DNA of 64,000 nt from Psettodes erumei. Taxonomy: Eukaryota; Chordata; Actinopteri; Pleuronectiformes; Psettodidae. The position numbers and the translations under genes are program-made. Where the stretch lies: contig JAFBJZ010000901.1 of the NCBI GenBank assembly GCA_016785225.1, positions 1,426,001-1,490,000 on the forward strand, written 5' to 3'. This document shows, piece by piece, positions 12,225-24,349 of the stretch; position 1 is the stretch's first letter; each line of letters opens with the position of its first letter. Under the pieces are notes generated by a model. It did no database searches and was not told the origin of the DNA. It saw only the letters and a list, made by a program, of their open reading frames with translations.

Positions 12225-13735
12225 CATGTCTATTGAAAATACTTGTTAATAGTGGTGCCACAACAGTTTCAACTCCCAATTTTGCACATTGACCATACCT
12301 TACTCAATCGTACACAAGGTTTTGACATAGTCTTAATGGTTATTTTCCAGTCTTGGTACCAGTGATCCCACCTAGCATAAGTGAACAGCCATGTACACAA
12401 CAGGTTTTGACATTTGTAGTTCATTTCTAGACTAGTAAAAACTCCAATTAGCGCTAGTTTCTGCAGGGTACTCTCCACTCAGTGTGACACAGAATTAAAT
12501 GACTTAATGATTCACCCTTTTTTCCTGCATCAGGAAGATGCATTAAATTCTGACCTCTATTAAATCAGAGAGCCAAAATGCATTTGACGTAATGCATTTG
12601 CACCTTTGTGAACTTGTATCAACTTGAAGCAATAGCATGGCCTCACTGCAAAATCGAAGCTCTTTTGCTCATGGATGAGGCTAATTAGCGCCTGCTGTGT
12701 TCTCATCATTCTCCTTCCCCATTCATTTGGCATATTAGGCAAAATGCTCTGAGAAATGTAATTACATTCATGCATCATTAATAGCGTATCTCAATGTTAT
12801 TAAGATGAGTAACAGAGAATCATGAACTTGTGCTCCACTGTCTGTTTCACCGATAGATGACTTACTTACTCACATAATCCTTCACTAAAGTTATAAATAC
12901 TTTAAATATTTGCCAAGAGGAAGGAGATAGTGATGTACTAAGCTGTCGAAGATAATGGAATAAAATTTGTCATCTTCCATTGTTTGCGTTTAAGGAAAAG
13001 AAAACCTTGTTTTATTCTAAAGCCATTCTTATCAAGGATTATGGGATATGTCTGGATTCAGATCTGTGCTGTCTTCATGCTTAGTATTCATGAGGCTTTT
13101 TGACCAGTATCAGTTTTTCATAGATATACAAATCACAATGCAGGCAGCAACATTTGATTGTTAGCATGGCAAAGATTTTGTTTTAAATAGTTTGCTGTCT
13201 TTGTTGAGGCTCTTCATTATTTTCTATGGATTATCAGTATAGAAACACCATGGGAAATCCTTAATATATTGAAATTATCATTATTAATAAGAATCCCTGC
13301 TGTTATATAAAGGGAAACATATTTTTAGATCTCTATTCACTCATAGAATAGACCATCTTTCAAAGCATAATATAGCCTAATTATAAAAGGCTTGCTGAAG
13401 CGTTTCCTCTGTACATCATGATTCCTGTTCAGTGGCATCCACAACAAATAGAGAGGGAAACAAGGCCTCCAAAAGGTTCAGGAGAAAGAACATAAAGATA
13501 ATTGGAAGCTCCTTGCTTGCAAAAATAAAAATATTTTAAAATGCTTTTTATTTTTGCCTGGGGATCAATAGAAGAAAAGCACTGAACCTGGGATGTGTTG
13601 CCGACCTATTCAGCTCACCTGCCTGATACAGCCACTTTGATGTTTGTTTTCTGCTCTGTGTGCACTTTTATTAGTCTGTGCACATCAGAAATTTTAATAG
13701 ATGTTTGTTCTTTAACTATGGCGCTTCAGTTGTAC
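12225..13735. other. Non-coding; possible regulatory patch
   Basis: No gene recognised. The stretch 12560-12790 stands out for repeated ATGCATTTG words, CTAATTAGCGCC and a 14-bp palindrome AATGTAATTACATT (12755-12768), which look like homeodomain/POU binding words. The rest is AT-rich. Confidence 0.45.
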
Positions 13736-14120
13736 CTAACATGGCCAAAAGTCTGCAGACACTCGAACATTACACATCTCATTAAGCATTTCATAACTGC
13801 TGCTATAACAGCCTTTGCTCTTCTGGGAAGGATTTCCACATAATTTAGGAACCTAGATGAATTTTTCCCCCGATTCAGCTACAAGAGAATTAGTGAGGCT
13901 CGACATTACTGTTGGGCAACAAGGCCTGGCTCACAGTCTGTGTTCCTGAGGGTCTAAAAGATGTTGGATGAAGTCGAGGTCAGGGCTCCGTGCCAGGCCT
14001 CTTAAACTTTCTCCACGCCAAACTATTACTGTAAAGATCTGTCTTTGTGTATGGAGGCACTGTCATGTTAATAAGATAGACCTTTCCTATCTGGCTGCTA
14101 CAAAGGTGGAGACACAATAG
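13736..14120 (-). mobile_element. Tc1/mariner relic, transposase 3' half
   Basis: On the minus strand this segment carries the C-terminal part of a Tc1 transposase, recognisable as VEILPRRAKAVIAA (about 13796-13840). Upstream are decayed matches to the conserved block around SPDLNPIEHLWDELE (near 13960-14000) and to the FQHD.A..HK region (near 14060). The terminal word ATGGCCAAAAGTCTGCAGAC at 13741-13760 matches a common fish Tc1 end. Many stops and small indels make it an old copy. The far end is lost and no partner inverted repeat is visible beyond about 14120. Confidence 0.72.
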
Positions 14121-16674
14121 CACACTAACACAGATCCAGACAAAGGTATTTAAAAAGCATGTGAACTGGGGTTACGGTCGTGCAACTTGGTAGAGTTTCC
14201 AAGGAGCCCAAATACATTTAATTAAAGAACTGAAGCAGCTGGCATTAATAAAAGGCTAGCTCAGAATATATTTTACATGATTATGCATTGCTTAAGTTTT
14301 AGCATTTGAAAAACCTTTCGCTGGCTCAGTGATGGTTGTGGCAGCCTAGCTGCATCTGAGAGCAGAGAGCAGCTCACTGCTCGCTTCAGCTCTATTGCCA
14401 AGCTGTATTGATCTCTATTGGATTTGGTCCACAACATACTCTCACCTAACTCAGAGGTTAACCCCCAAAGGCACCTTAAAGACTCTCTGAAGTTTATAGT
14501 GACTCTTCCAGGCAAGGAGAATGAATGAGGTATGGCTCATTCACTGCCCAAAGGTAACTTCAGCCTCGCTAAATCTCAGCGCAGTACTTCCAATGTACTG
14601 ACTCCCATTTTTCCATTCCTCTTCATGAGACTTCTTCTGTGCAAGGTTTAGAGCTAATAAAACCCCCTAAAGAGCAGATATACTGGTGTAAATGTCATTT
14701 ACAGAGATTGAGAAATGGCAATCAGTACAAAGCAATAAGATTACAATAACTTCTTTCAGTGTCACCCACGCTAATATTGTCATTGCAACACTTGCGCTTT
14801 AATATACAGAACAGCAGTTTTGAGTTCTTTCTGTGGTACAAAGGTGAGAAGGACAGCTACAGACGGGGAGGGGCTGAACCTGGGTTGGTGCTCCATCCCC
14901 CACCGATGGCCACCTGTGATGCAGAGGCTGAAGTCAGATTTACAGCTGGGCTTATCTCTGCACTCATGCAGAGGCATGCTTACCTTTAGGGCCCAGCACC
15001 GTTGCCAGGTCCTGCTGAGCCACGCTGAGCCATGCTGGGTAGGCCAGGGAAGGTGCCTGTGCAGACAGACTTCGTTCATGCTGGGAGACAAGACCGAGAC
15101 CAAGCACGGCTCTGCAGCTACAGTTATGTGTGGTGACACACTCTGGCTGCCTCTGTGTGTGTGTTGTAGAGCAAAGCTTCTATCTCACATATTAACACAT
15201 ACAGCATATGCCTGTGCCACTACCATTGAACAGCACAGCAATGGCTTGGCTACACGGCACAGTCATCAATGTTGATTTAACTTTTGAGTGTTAGAATCAA
15301 CATCCTGCCAGTGTTTATGTGATTTCAGATCTGGTACAGCTATTTAAGTATTTTTACAGATAAAAAATACCTTTGTCAGAGCCATAAGAGCTCTATGCAT
15401 GACTAGACTACTTTCCATTTGACTGTGGTCAGCTAGAAGTGCCTGTGACATCAGAATCGACACATAATAATAGTGGGTAATGGGCTCTTTCATAGAAGCA
15501 GAGATGGTGGTTTGAGACAGAGCACACGTGACCATACCAGACCAGCCCTCCCCCATGTATGCATGGCTGGAGTCCAATCGCGGATGAAAATGGAGCTCAG
15601 CTAAAGTTGATTGATGCCATTTGTCTTGGCAAGCAATCATACCTGCGCCAATATTTTTGGTCCCCTTTATTCTCCCTCTTTCTCTCTACCCCCTCTCACT
15701 CTCTCAAGAGAGTAGTCAGTTAGTTTGATAAGTGATATTTATAGCCCTGATGGCAGCTGGGGAGCACATGCACAGCATGGCAAGGTGGGCACGTATCAGG
15801 GGAGTGGACCATTCACAGGCATCAGGAAACTGGGGTTTTGGCTTCATAGGAGCACCTGTATTTTACACTTTTCAGGTATTGTATTTGAAGTTTTGATATC
15901 CCTAAGGAGACACAGTGGAGTCCAAAAGTCTCAGTCAGGGAAGTCTCAGACTGTGTACATTTGTTCATGGATTGAGCGTGTTGATAATTTCACAGTATTT
16001 ATATACTAACTAGACCCGCTTTAACATCAAAAAAGCCATGGAAATCTCACTTTCACTTTGATGGCTTTTGTTGTTAATGTTGATCTCAGCCTTACCATGT
16101 CTCTTTCTCATTCTCCACCACTGTCCCTGTCTTATACAAAGACCTCCCCTCAGTTCTGGAGTTGAAGGGCCAATACATGTGGCTGACTGCTGTTATCACT
16201 TTGGTGTGGAACATCATTTCTGTAAAAGTGAAGTGTTTTCACTGTCAGTGTGGTATCTTCTGTTGAAGTTAAGAGCACACTCTTAACAGAGAGGATATTT
16301 TAAGGCCAGGGAAGGCAAAAGCCATTGTGACTACCTTGATTTCTGAGAGCAACTGATTGGCTGGTTTCACCTCTAATCAGCAGCAATCAGAAGACTTGAT
16401 TGAAGATGATGGAAGACCTGTGATGATGGTCAAAGCCTGACGACAGTGGGTCTAATAAAGAAAATGGCCTGGTTTCCTGTGGTGCTGCAGCACTGTTGGC
16501 TCACCTTTGCCCTCCTGAAATACCTGAGGCGTCAAACAGCACATTTTCCTTGTTTCACTGCTGCCAATTCAACCAGAAGCCAAAAGTGCTACAGTTAAAA
16601 GAAAAAGTGGTGGGACTTGAACACCATGTGATTAATTGTGGGTGATCTCTGACTCTGGCTGATATTATCAATGT
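14121..16674. other. Non-coding, no gene recognised
   Basis: A moderately GC-rich part at 14840-15280 contains a long chance frame without any domain. A pyrimidine-rich patch lies at 15660-15710. Nothing else identified. Confidence 0.55.
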
Positions 16675-16978
16675 GTGCTAGTCAGTCAATTAATCAGAGT
16701 TGATGAAGAGAAAATTTATCGGTAACTGTTTGGATGGTTGATAAATCACTGAAGTCATTTCTTGCCAAAACTACCAAATATTCTCTGATTTTCACTTCTT
16801 CAATCTGAATATCTGCAATTTTGGGACTGTTAATTATTCAGAAAGATATTTCCAAAGATATTTGGAGAGGTTGAACTCTGGGAAACTTCCCATTTTACAC
16901 CATGTTGGTGATTAATTGAATAAAATAATCAACAGATTAAGTGATAATGAAAATAATTGTTAGTTTCAGCCAGTTTCT
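16675..16978 (+). mobile_element. MITE relic (AATTAATC-type ends)
   Basis: Degraded copy of a short non-autonomous element common in teleosts. The left end reads GTCAGTCAATTAATCAGAG. The right end, reversed, reads GGCTGAAACTAACAATTATT and continues with runs such as ATCTGTTGATTATTTTATTC. Internal words (CCAAATATTCTCTGATTTTC, CTGGGAAACTTCCCATTTT) match the body I know for this family. It has no coding capacity. Assignment to a hAT-mobilised family is from memory of the repeat. Confidence 0.5.
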
Positions 16979-18204
16979 GCTTTAATCTAAGTTGCGCCCA
17001 ATTATGTAGTCATGACTACATACTGACTACTGAGGGAAACTGCATTTCAAGTAGTTCTTAAGTAGCAGTGTATGTTATCTCAGCATTCAACTGTTTGCTG
17101 TGAGACATCATTTAATCATAATTTTCTTTGTACTGTACACAGACTATATTTTTCTGCATCCTCCACTACTTTTCAGTTTTACAAAGTCCAAGTCTCTAGC
17201 TCTGTCAATAACATAGCTTAATCATGTTGGCTTCACTGGTGCCTAAGATGGGCCCATTTCCCATCTATAATCAATTTTGCTGCTGATCATATTTGTATTT
17301 CCAGCTCTTCTCTATCTGCTTACAAAGCATTACTTATTGCTGCATTTCATTATCAGGTGTGCAGCTAGCCATGGCGGGGAATGAGAAGAGAGGGATTGGC
17401 TTAAACAAACACTTGAAATGAACACTTGAAAGGGTTCATTTCTTTTTCTAAGTATGCCCAACCTCACTGAGTGTCGATACAATACAAGTACCTGTTAGTA
17501 TATTAGTTGGGCAGAAAGGGAGATCATTTACAAATTATGTCTTTGAAATTGTTTATCAATTTGTTTTTAATGAGATGGTGGGGACAGGGGAGGCAATGGG
17601 GGAGAAATGTAGTATAAAAATGGAGCTATTACAAAGTGCCATTACACAGCACATGGTGTTAATTTGCATTGCTTTCATTTTAGACTCAGTGCCTCATATC
17701 TAATGATCAGCTGACTGCCTTTTAATATTTCACACAGTTTATCAGGACCCAAGATATCCTGAGATGTCTGCAATTCTAAAGCAAACTTCAGTGGTTTCTG
17801 ATGTATATGACCCACAACTACATAACCTATTAGTCATATGGTGTCCTGATGCTATCTTCAGTCTGTCTGTATATACTGTGTCTGTCCCTATAGGCCAGTG
17901 CATTGTACGTCAGTTTCCTTCAATAGAATGGTTTCAACACAAGTTGGAGGTGTCTCTATCCAATAACAATTTACAAGTGAGCAGCTACTGTTTGCTTTAA
18001 CATAGGGTTTTCCTGCTGCTGTGTCATCGCTTGATGCTGCTGTGCTTATTGTGTTGTCATAAATTATCAAGAATATGTTCCAACAAATTCACACTTTTGG
18101 TGGTGATATTTATTTTGCTTTTCATCAACCCATGACATTTTGGTGAGAACAAAGGCAGAATGTGAAAAAGAATATCTAAAGGCCAGAGATTTTCATCACT
18201 CATA
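16979..18204. other. Non-coding; one perfect 16-bp palindrome
   Basis: No gene recognised. TGTAGTCATGACTACA at 17005-17020 is a perfect palindrome, next to a diverged echo (TACTGACTACTGA). Confidence 0.5.
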
Positions 18205-18280
18205 GAGGTGTCCTTGAGCAGTGCATTTAAGTATGTATGCCCCAGGCTTATTGCTCCTGGTTGCCCTCAGCTCTTTTATC
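18205..18280 (+). repeat. SINE tail remnant
   Basis: GGTGTCCTTGAGCAGTGCAT followed by a TTGCTCCTGGTTG word resembles the conserved tail of fish tRNA-derived SINEs, as also seen at 21551. Only the tail is left. Confidence 0.35.
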
Positions 18281-21200
18281 CCCCCGGTAACATATGTGAG
18301 TGTAACCTTCCCAGAGGGGGTAGAAATCACATATCCCTCTGAAAAGCCAATCACACCCAGTGTAATATGGCAATTTATGTGCAATACTTATACGCTCCAG
18401 CATTATATATTATATATATTGCACGCATACGGCGACTCCTTTTTCAAACCTGTGTATATATATATTTATAATGTATACTTTTTTTCTTGCTTGTTAGAAA
18501 GATAAAATTCAATTCAATTTAAGTTCTATATTGGCCTTATTTTTGTAGTTTCACATGTGCTTTGTTTTCCTATTGTCTTCCAGGTGACACAGAGCAAATC
18601 CACATTGATTCATTATGTTGAAAAGTACAGGACTGTGTATAAATCAGAAATGTTACTTATTCAGCAGCACTCCAAATGCCATGTCTTGAACTACAGTACC
18701 CGCAGTGGTTGGCACATTAATAGAATATGAAAACAGTGAAGAAGTTTGGGTTCATAATGAAAGCCACCCATAGGTTAAGTTAAGTGGAATGACAGAAACT
18801 TAAACAGAACAGAACAAACCAAACTCTTTTTGTCTTTTCCGAGTTCAGCTCAGGTCAGCAACACCAGTCAAGCATGAATTGGCCACTTGGGGATGGGTGT
18901 GTTTTCACAACATTTAAATTTTTCCCAATGTAAATGCAGATGATGACTCCACTGACAGCTTGTGGGACAAGAAAAAAAACTACCAAGTGTAAAGACAGCT
19001 TACTGTCAAACAGTAAGCTCTCTGTCATGTAGCTTAGCGAAGGGAAGCTTATTTGCCAATAACTGCAAATTGTTTACAGATGGAAGGTAGTTTGCTCTAA
19101 ATGGCTCTTGCATATGGTGAATTGAGCAGAATGAATACCATATACTGTATGTGCATGTCTTGTACACCCTGGTGTTTCTCATCCTCAACAGAGGGGGGTA
19201 ACCAGAAGTTCAACCACACCACCTGTTATAAGTCGATCACGAGCAGTTAAACCACTTTTACCTAATGTAGTTTTGAAAGGTGGCTGTAAAACTTTACAAC
19301 TGCTGCCATTCACACAGGAGCAGGCTGAGCATCACGTACAATAGACTCCCACAGTGCATAGCTGTTAATACAATGGTTGAAGTGGTTGAGATAAAGACTG
19401 ACACAATAGTGTAAGAAGCGGTTGTGTGTCAGATTTCTTCGATAATGATGTGACAAAAAATGCAGTAAACTCACATAAGGAGAAGAAGATGAGGGACTTG
19501 AAACAAGGATGGGTCTTGGCCATTCAGGAAGTTCAGCAATTATACATGTTTAAATTGTGAGTATGGCTTTTTTTGTCTCGGTGCAGCTAAAGTGGCTTCT
19601 TTATATTGCGTTTTCAAAGTGACAAACTGCCTCTACCCTTTGACATTTTGCCCATGCCATCAAGACAAAATTGCTGGGGAGAGTGGTGGGCTTTTAGGCT
19701 ATATGAAAAGCAGATTGATGCGATCTTGGATGTGAGGGAGAAGTCAGCGCTGCAAATCTTCACCCAGGGGAAAAATCTGGAGGGTGATAACATTGGCTTT
19801 TATCACTAGTTGTATGGTTGACTGCATCCTATATTGTTCAGGGACAGACGGACCAATCCATCTCCATTGGCTCTTATACAGTCAGTGGCTCTATGGATTG
19901 GGGAAGGAGTATCGGTGATGGATTGTCGGGGTAATTTGATTGGTTGGCCATTTACAGTTTTGGAGGAGGGTTGCTGTTGCCCCGTCTTCTGCAGTGGACT
20001 TGTTAGAATACCACAGGTGATAAAAATGTGGATGGGGAAGATGTGGGCAGCCATCAGGATCTAATGGTAGGTGACAGGTCCCTCTGTTTATTCCAAACAA
20101 ATGAATGATAAACTGTTGAATAGAGACATTTGCATATGGTATCCGTGCTAAACCAGGTGTGTACAGAAGAGATTCGGATTCAGTTCTGATTTTTGTATTG
20201 TTCATTTCCCTTGTTTACACAAGAACGGCTTTTTTTCCAACTGTTGTCGCAAATACAGTACGTATCAGCTGTGTGTCACAACAGTCATATCTAAGTAACA
20301 TTTGTTAAAGCCACTCCTAGTCCTACCGATATTATCTGTGATAACAATACACTGCTTTCCTTGAACACTCAAAACTTTGACAGGCAGTCCAGGAGCATTT
20401 CAAAGGATCATCAAAAGAGATGGAGGAGCTATTTTTACTCCAGTTATCATGTCGAAATGTTGAGAGAAAACAGAGACAGCACACGGATCATATTTCTGAG
20501 AATTATTGAGAGTCCATAAATGTAGGGACAAAAAAATAAAAATGAAGCACATTTTCTACCAGCACTGTAGATAAATGTCCCCACCGTGGGAAGAGAAGTT
20601 GTTTTCCTTTCCGTGGGTGAAACTCAACCTTGAGGTTTTGTAATGTGCCAATGATGAAGGCTAACCACGACACGAAAGCAATTTCATCCGCGAGTGAGAT
20701 CCTTGACTGGTGGAAATCACACACGCTGTCTGTTACCAGCGAGGCTGCGTGGACACGTGCATGCATGGAGGCACCTCGGCATCAATCATGATCGAGCCAG
20801 AGTTTTTAATAGGAAACAGAACAGCATAATAAATAACCCAAGTCAAGCGTATACTGTTACTAATGATCTTTAGATTAGCCATTATGAGGAGCAAAAGTGC
20901 TGGGAGTCACTTAATTATTCTCCATGGATGTCTGGGCCATTGTATTGCAAAACACAAGTCAGCCAGAAAAAAAAACATTGAAGCAAAAGTCGTTATGAGA
21001 ACTGTGTGTGTGCATGTGTACAGCACATGTAATTGAACATTCAAATTATATGTACCAGCACATGTGTGACCTCGCAAGTTAATATAAAGCTGCGGGGGAA
21101 AATAAATTTACGCGTGGGTGTGTTGATGCAATTAGATAAAGACATTTTGTGTGCTTGTATGAATGTGGTGCACCTTATATAATATTGAAGACAGAAGAAA

Positions 21201-21467
21201 GTTGTAAACACACGTATTGAAAGTATGTGTGTAGCGTCTACAAATTTACAAGTCTGTATTAAAAAATGATGCACATTATACTTTATATGTAGTTTTGCTG
21301 AGTCAACTGTTCCAGAGTTTCAGAGCAGGAACAGATGCACCGAGGATTTGCTTGTTGGTATGCTAATATGTGAGTTGTTGGAAAGTGTCAGTCAAATTGC
21401 TTGTGTGGTTTCACGGGGCAAACTCAAATATGTCTGTCTCCGCTCTTTACCCTTTTGATGGATGGGG
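18281..21467. other. Non-coding, no gene recognised
   Basis: AT-rich with short TA-rich patches near 18405-18475. Open frames around 19600-20200 are short, overlap on both strands and show no domain. Confidence 0.55.
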
Positions 21468-21625
21468 TGGCCCAGTGCAGAGGTTTTCCCAAAACTGAAA
21501 GTGTTACAGGTTTTGTCCCCGCCATAGCCAAAAAGCAGTCATCAATAGCCGTGTGTCCTTGAGCAAGGCAACAAACCCTCCCCACTCACCCAGTGTAAAT
21601 CTCTCTGAATAAGAACATTTATACC
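21468..21625 (+). repeat. tRNA-headed SINE, degraded
   Basis: An A-box-like TGGCCCAGTGC (21468-21478) is followed at tRNA-like spacing by a B-box-like GGTTTTGTCCC (21509-21519). The conserved fish SINE tail GTGTGTCCTTGAGCAAGGCA follows at 21551-21570. Order and spacing support a Pol III-derived retroposon rather than a tRNA gene. Length is about 160 bp; no flanking duplication is clear. Confidence 0.55.
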
Positions 21626-22035
21626 CAAATGTTAGATTGTGCAGGTTTTCAGAACAGGACAAGTCTTTCTTTGTATGTGCTTTTGATGAATGTTTTCAAT
21701 AACTGTGGGATGAATCAGAGGTGATTCAAGGTTATTGTAAGTGCCATCTCCTGCTCACTCTGCCACCACATAGTCAGTGTTTAGGGGTGAGAAATGAATT
21801 GCATCTCTTCCCCTCCAGTAGTCCTGCTTGTAAAAATGTAGAACAGTGTCAGTACATTTACTTTTGATGTTTGTTTTGTCTTTGAAAGCCTGTGCAGGTT
21901 GAGAAATCATTTATAAATTCTAACATTTGAATGTTTGTAACTGCTATATCACCACTCAATTTTTAATAAAAAATTCCCACAAATTTTTGTGTCATGCCAG
22001 CCTTTGAAAGCCATGAAATGTACGATATTTATGGC
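21626..22035. other. Non-coding, nothing recognised
   Basis: Spacer between the SINE and the TA-rich target of Tc1-a. I see nothing in it. Confidence 0.55.
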
Positions 22036-22048
22036 ATATATATATATA

Positions 22049-23266
22049 CACTGTATTACCAAAAGTATTCGCGAACCCATTCAAATGATCAGAATCAGGT
22101 GTCCTAATCACTTGGCCTGGCCACAGGTGTATAAAATCAAGCACTCAGGCATGCAGACTGTGAAACAAGACATTTGTGAAAGAATGGGCCGCTCTCAGGA
22201 GCTCAGTGAATTCCAGCGTGGAACTGTCATAGGATGCCACTTGTGCAACAAATCCAGTCGTGAAATTTCCTCGCTCCTAAATATTCCACAGTCAACTGTC
22301 AGCTCTATTATAACAAAATGGAAGCGTTTGGGAACAACAGCAACTCAGCCACGAAGTGGTAGGCCACGTAAAGTGACGGAGAGGGGTAAGCGGATGCTGA
22401 AGCGCATAGTGCAAAGAGGTCGCTGACTTTCTTCACAGTCAATTGCTACAGAGCTACAAACTTCATGTGACCTTCAGATTAGCCCAAGTACAGTACGCAG
22501 AGAGCTTCATGGAATGGGTTTCCATGGCCGAGCAGCTGCAGCCAAGCCACACATCACCAAGTGCAATGCAAAGCGTCGGATGCAATGGTGTAAAACACGC
22601 CGCCACTGGCCTCTAGAGCAGTGGAGACGCGTTCTCTGGAGTGATGAATCACGCTTTTCCATCTGGCAATCTGATGGACGAGTTTGGGTTTGGAGGTTGC
22701 CAGGAGAATGGTACATTTCAGACTGCATTGTGCCGACTGTGAAATTTGGTGGAGGAGGAATTATGGTGTGGGGTTGTTTTTCAGGAGCTGGGCTTGGCCC
22801 CTTAGTTCCAGTGAAAGGAACTTTGAATGCTTCAGGATACCAAAACATTTTGGACAATTCCATGCTCCCAACCTTGTGGTAACAGTTTGGAGCGGGCCCC
22901 TTCCTCTTCCAACATGACTGTGCACCAGTGCACAAAGCAAGGTCCATAAAGACATGGATGACAGAGTCTGGTGTGGATGAACTTGACTGGCCTGCACAGA
23001 GTCCTGACCTGAACCCGATAGAACACCTTTGGGATGAATTAGAGCGGAGACTGAGAGCCAGGCCTTCTCGACCAACATCAGTGTGTGACCTCACCAATGC
23101 GCTTTTGGAAGAATGGTCAAAAATTCCTCTCTCCTACACTCTCCTCAACCTTGTGGACAGTCTTCCCAGAAGAGTTGAAGCTGTAATAGCTGCAAAAGGT
23201 GGACCGACACCGTCAGTTCATAGTATGAGTCAAGGCAGGTGAGCGAATACTTTTGGTAATATAGTG
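22049..23266 (+). mobile_element. Tc1-a: Tc1/mariner element, full length
   Basis: The ends are 24-bp inverted repeats at 22049-22072 and 23243-23266, starting CACTGTATTACC on the left and CACTATATTACC on the right: one mismatch in 24. Each end abuts a TA dinucleotide (22047-22048 and 23267-23268), the Tc1 target duplication. The element is 1218 bp and encodes a transposase in the + direction with no frameshift. It sits inside a (TA)n stretch that continues on both sides. Confidence 0.93.
22184..23242 (+). pseudogene. Tc1-a transposase, two in-frame stops
   Basis: Tc1-family transposase, which binds the inverted repeats and performs cut-and-paste at TA sites. I start it at the ATG at 22184 (MGRSQELSEFQRGTVIG), the usual start for the family; the frame is open further upstream. 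Helix-turn-helix DNA-binding segments come first (SREISSLLNIPQSTVSSII), then a GRPRKVTERGKRM basic motif. The catalytic triad is D154 (WSDESRF), D245 (FQHDCAP) and E280 (NPIEHLW), giving the DD34E spacing of Tc1. The frame runs about 352 codons to a TGA at 23240-23242. It is interrupted only by TGA at 22424-22426 and TAA at 22880-22882, both explicable as single C-to-T changes. Otherwise it is well preserved, so a fairly recent copy. Confidence 0.9.
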
Positions 23267-23268
23267 TA

Positions 23269-23288
23269 TCTATATATATATATATATA
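23269..23288. repeat. (TA)n microsatellite
   Basis: TA repeat directly right of Tc1-a; with 22036-22048 it forms the insertion target. Confidence 0.9.
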
Positions 23289-23346
23289 GCAGCCATTCAC
23301 TTTTGTGGTGTGTTTTCTGTCCAATCAAGCCATAACTATATCATAT

Positions 23347-23370
23347 GTATATTATATATATATATATATA
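23347..23370. repeat. (TA)n at 3' end of LINE
   Basis: TA repeat abutting the 3' end of the minus-strand LINE. A similar (TA)n abuts its other end at 26324-26352. Confidence 0.9.
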
Positions 23371-23407
23371 CAGACAGCCCCAGGGCCTGACATGATACAC
23401 ACCTACA

Positions 23408-23444
23408 GGGAGATTTTTTTTTTTTTTTTAAATAAAAATCTCCC
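23408..23444 (-). other. LINE 3'-tail hairpin with A-tract loop
   Basis: GGGAGATTTTT (23408-23418) and AAAAATCTCCC (23434-23444) form a perfect 11-bp inverted repeat. In LINE RNA orientation the loop is an A-rich run, so the transcript could fold a stem with the A-tract inside. It lies 40-80 bases after the ORF stop, in the 3' UTR where template recognition is expected. Confidence 0.7.
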
Positions 23445-23485
23445 TCTTGCCCACCTGGGCGGTGTTTCCTTCAGACTCGGGTCCT

Positions 23486-24349
23486 CTACCACAGGCCTGG
23501 GAGTCTGAGGGTTCTGCGCAGGATCTTAGCTGTTCCTAGCATTGCGCTCTTTTGGACAGAGATCTCAGATGTTGTTCCTGGTATCTGTTGGAGCCATCCT
23601 TCCAGCTTGGGGGTCACCGCCCCTAGTACCCCGATCACTATTGGTACCACAGATGCCTTCACACCCCACATTTTCTCTATCTCCTCTTTCAGCCCTTGGT
23701 ATTTCTCGAGCTTCTCATGTTCTTTCTTTCTGATATTGCTATCGCTGGGGAATGCTACATCTATCACTACTACTGTCTTCCGATGTTTATCCACCACCAC
23801 TATGTCAGGCTGGTTGGCCATCACCATCTTGTCAGTCTGGATCTGGAAGTCCCACAGGATCTTGGCCTGTTTGTTCTTTGTCACCTTTGGGGGTGTCTCC
23901 CATCTGGACCCTGGGACCTCCAGTCCATACTCTGTACAGATGTTCCTGTATACTATGCCCGCTACCTGGTTATGCCGCTCCATGTATGCCTTGCCTGCCA
24001 GCATCTTACACACTGCTGTGATGTGTTGGACTGTCTCAGGGCCTTCTCTGCACAGCCTGCACCTGGGATCTTGTCTGGTGTGGTAGATCCCGGCCTCTAT
24101 TGCTCTGGTGTTTAGGGCCTGTTCCTGTGCTGCCATGATTAGTGCCTCTGTGCTGTCTTTCAGTCCAGCCTTTTCCAGCCACTGGTATGTTTTCTCCATA
24201 TCAGCCACTTCTTCAATTTGTTGGTGGTACATGCCATGCAAGGGCTTGTCCTTCCATGATGGGCCCAGTGGTTCCTCATCGCTTCTGGGCTTTTGTTGCC
24301 TGAGGCATTCACTTAGGAGTTGGTCCTTGGGGGCCATTTTCTCGATGTA
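23486..24349 (-). pseudogene. LINE ORF, zinc knuckle + RLE (3' part)
   Basis: C-terminal part of the LINE protein, open for 283 codons counted from the methionine at 24337 to the stop at 23486. Numbering from that methionine, a CCHC knuckle lies at 93-110 (C-x2-C-x8-H-x4-C, CRLCREGPE then VQHITAVC). A restriction-like endonuclease follows, with PD at 177-178 (NQPDIVVVDK) and D193 (VVVIDVAFPSD). This nuclease nicks target DNA to prime reverse transcription. The end, RTLRLPGLW, is the conserved terminus as I remember it for these fish elements. No stop or shift occurs in this part. It joins in frame, across one copy of the TA duplication, to the segment at 25969-26323 (LQEY then IEKMAPK). Confidence 0.82.

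Noticed and set aside
14820..15275. 151-codon + frame, the longest outside transposons
   Set aside because: It has no ATG at the start, overlaps an equally open minus frame, shows no domain, and is explained by local GC content.
22507..23097. 196-codon minus-strand frame
   Set aside because: Antisense shadow of the Tc1-a transposase.
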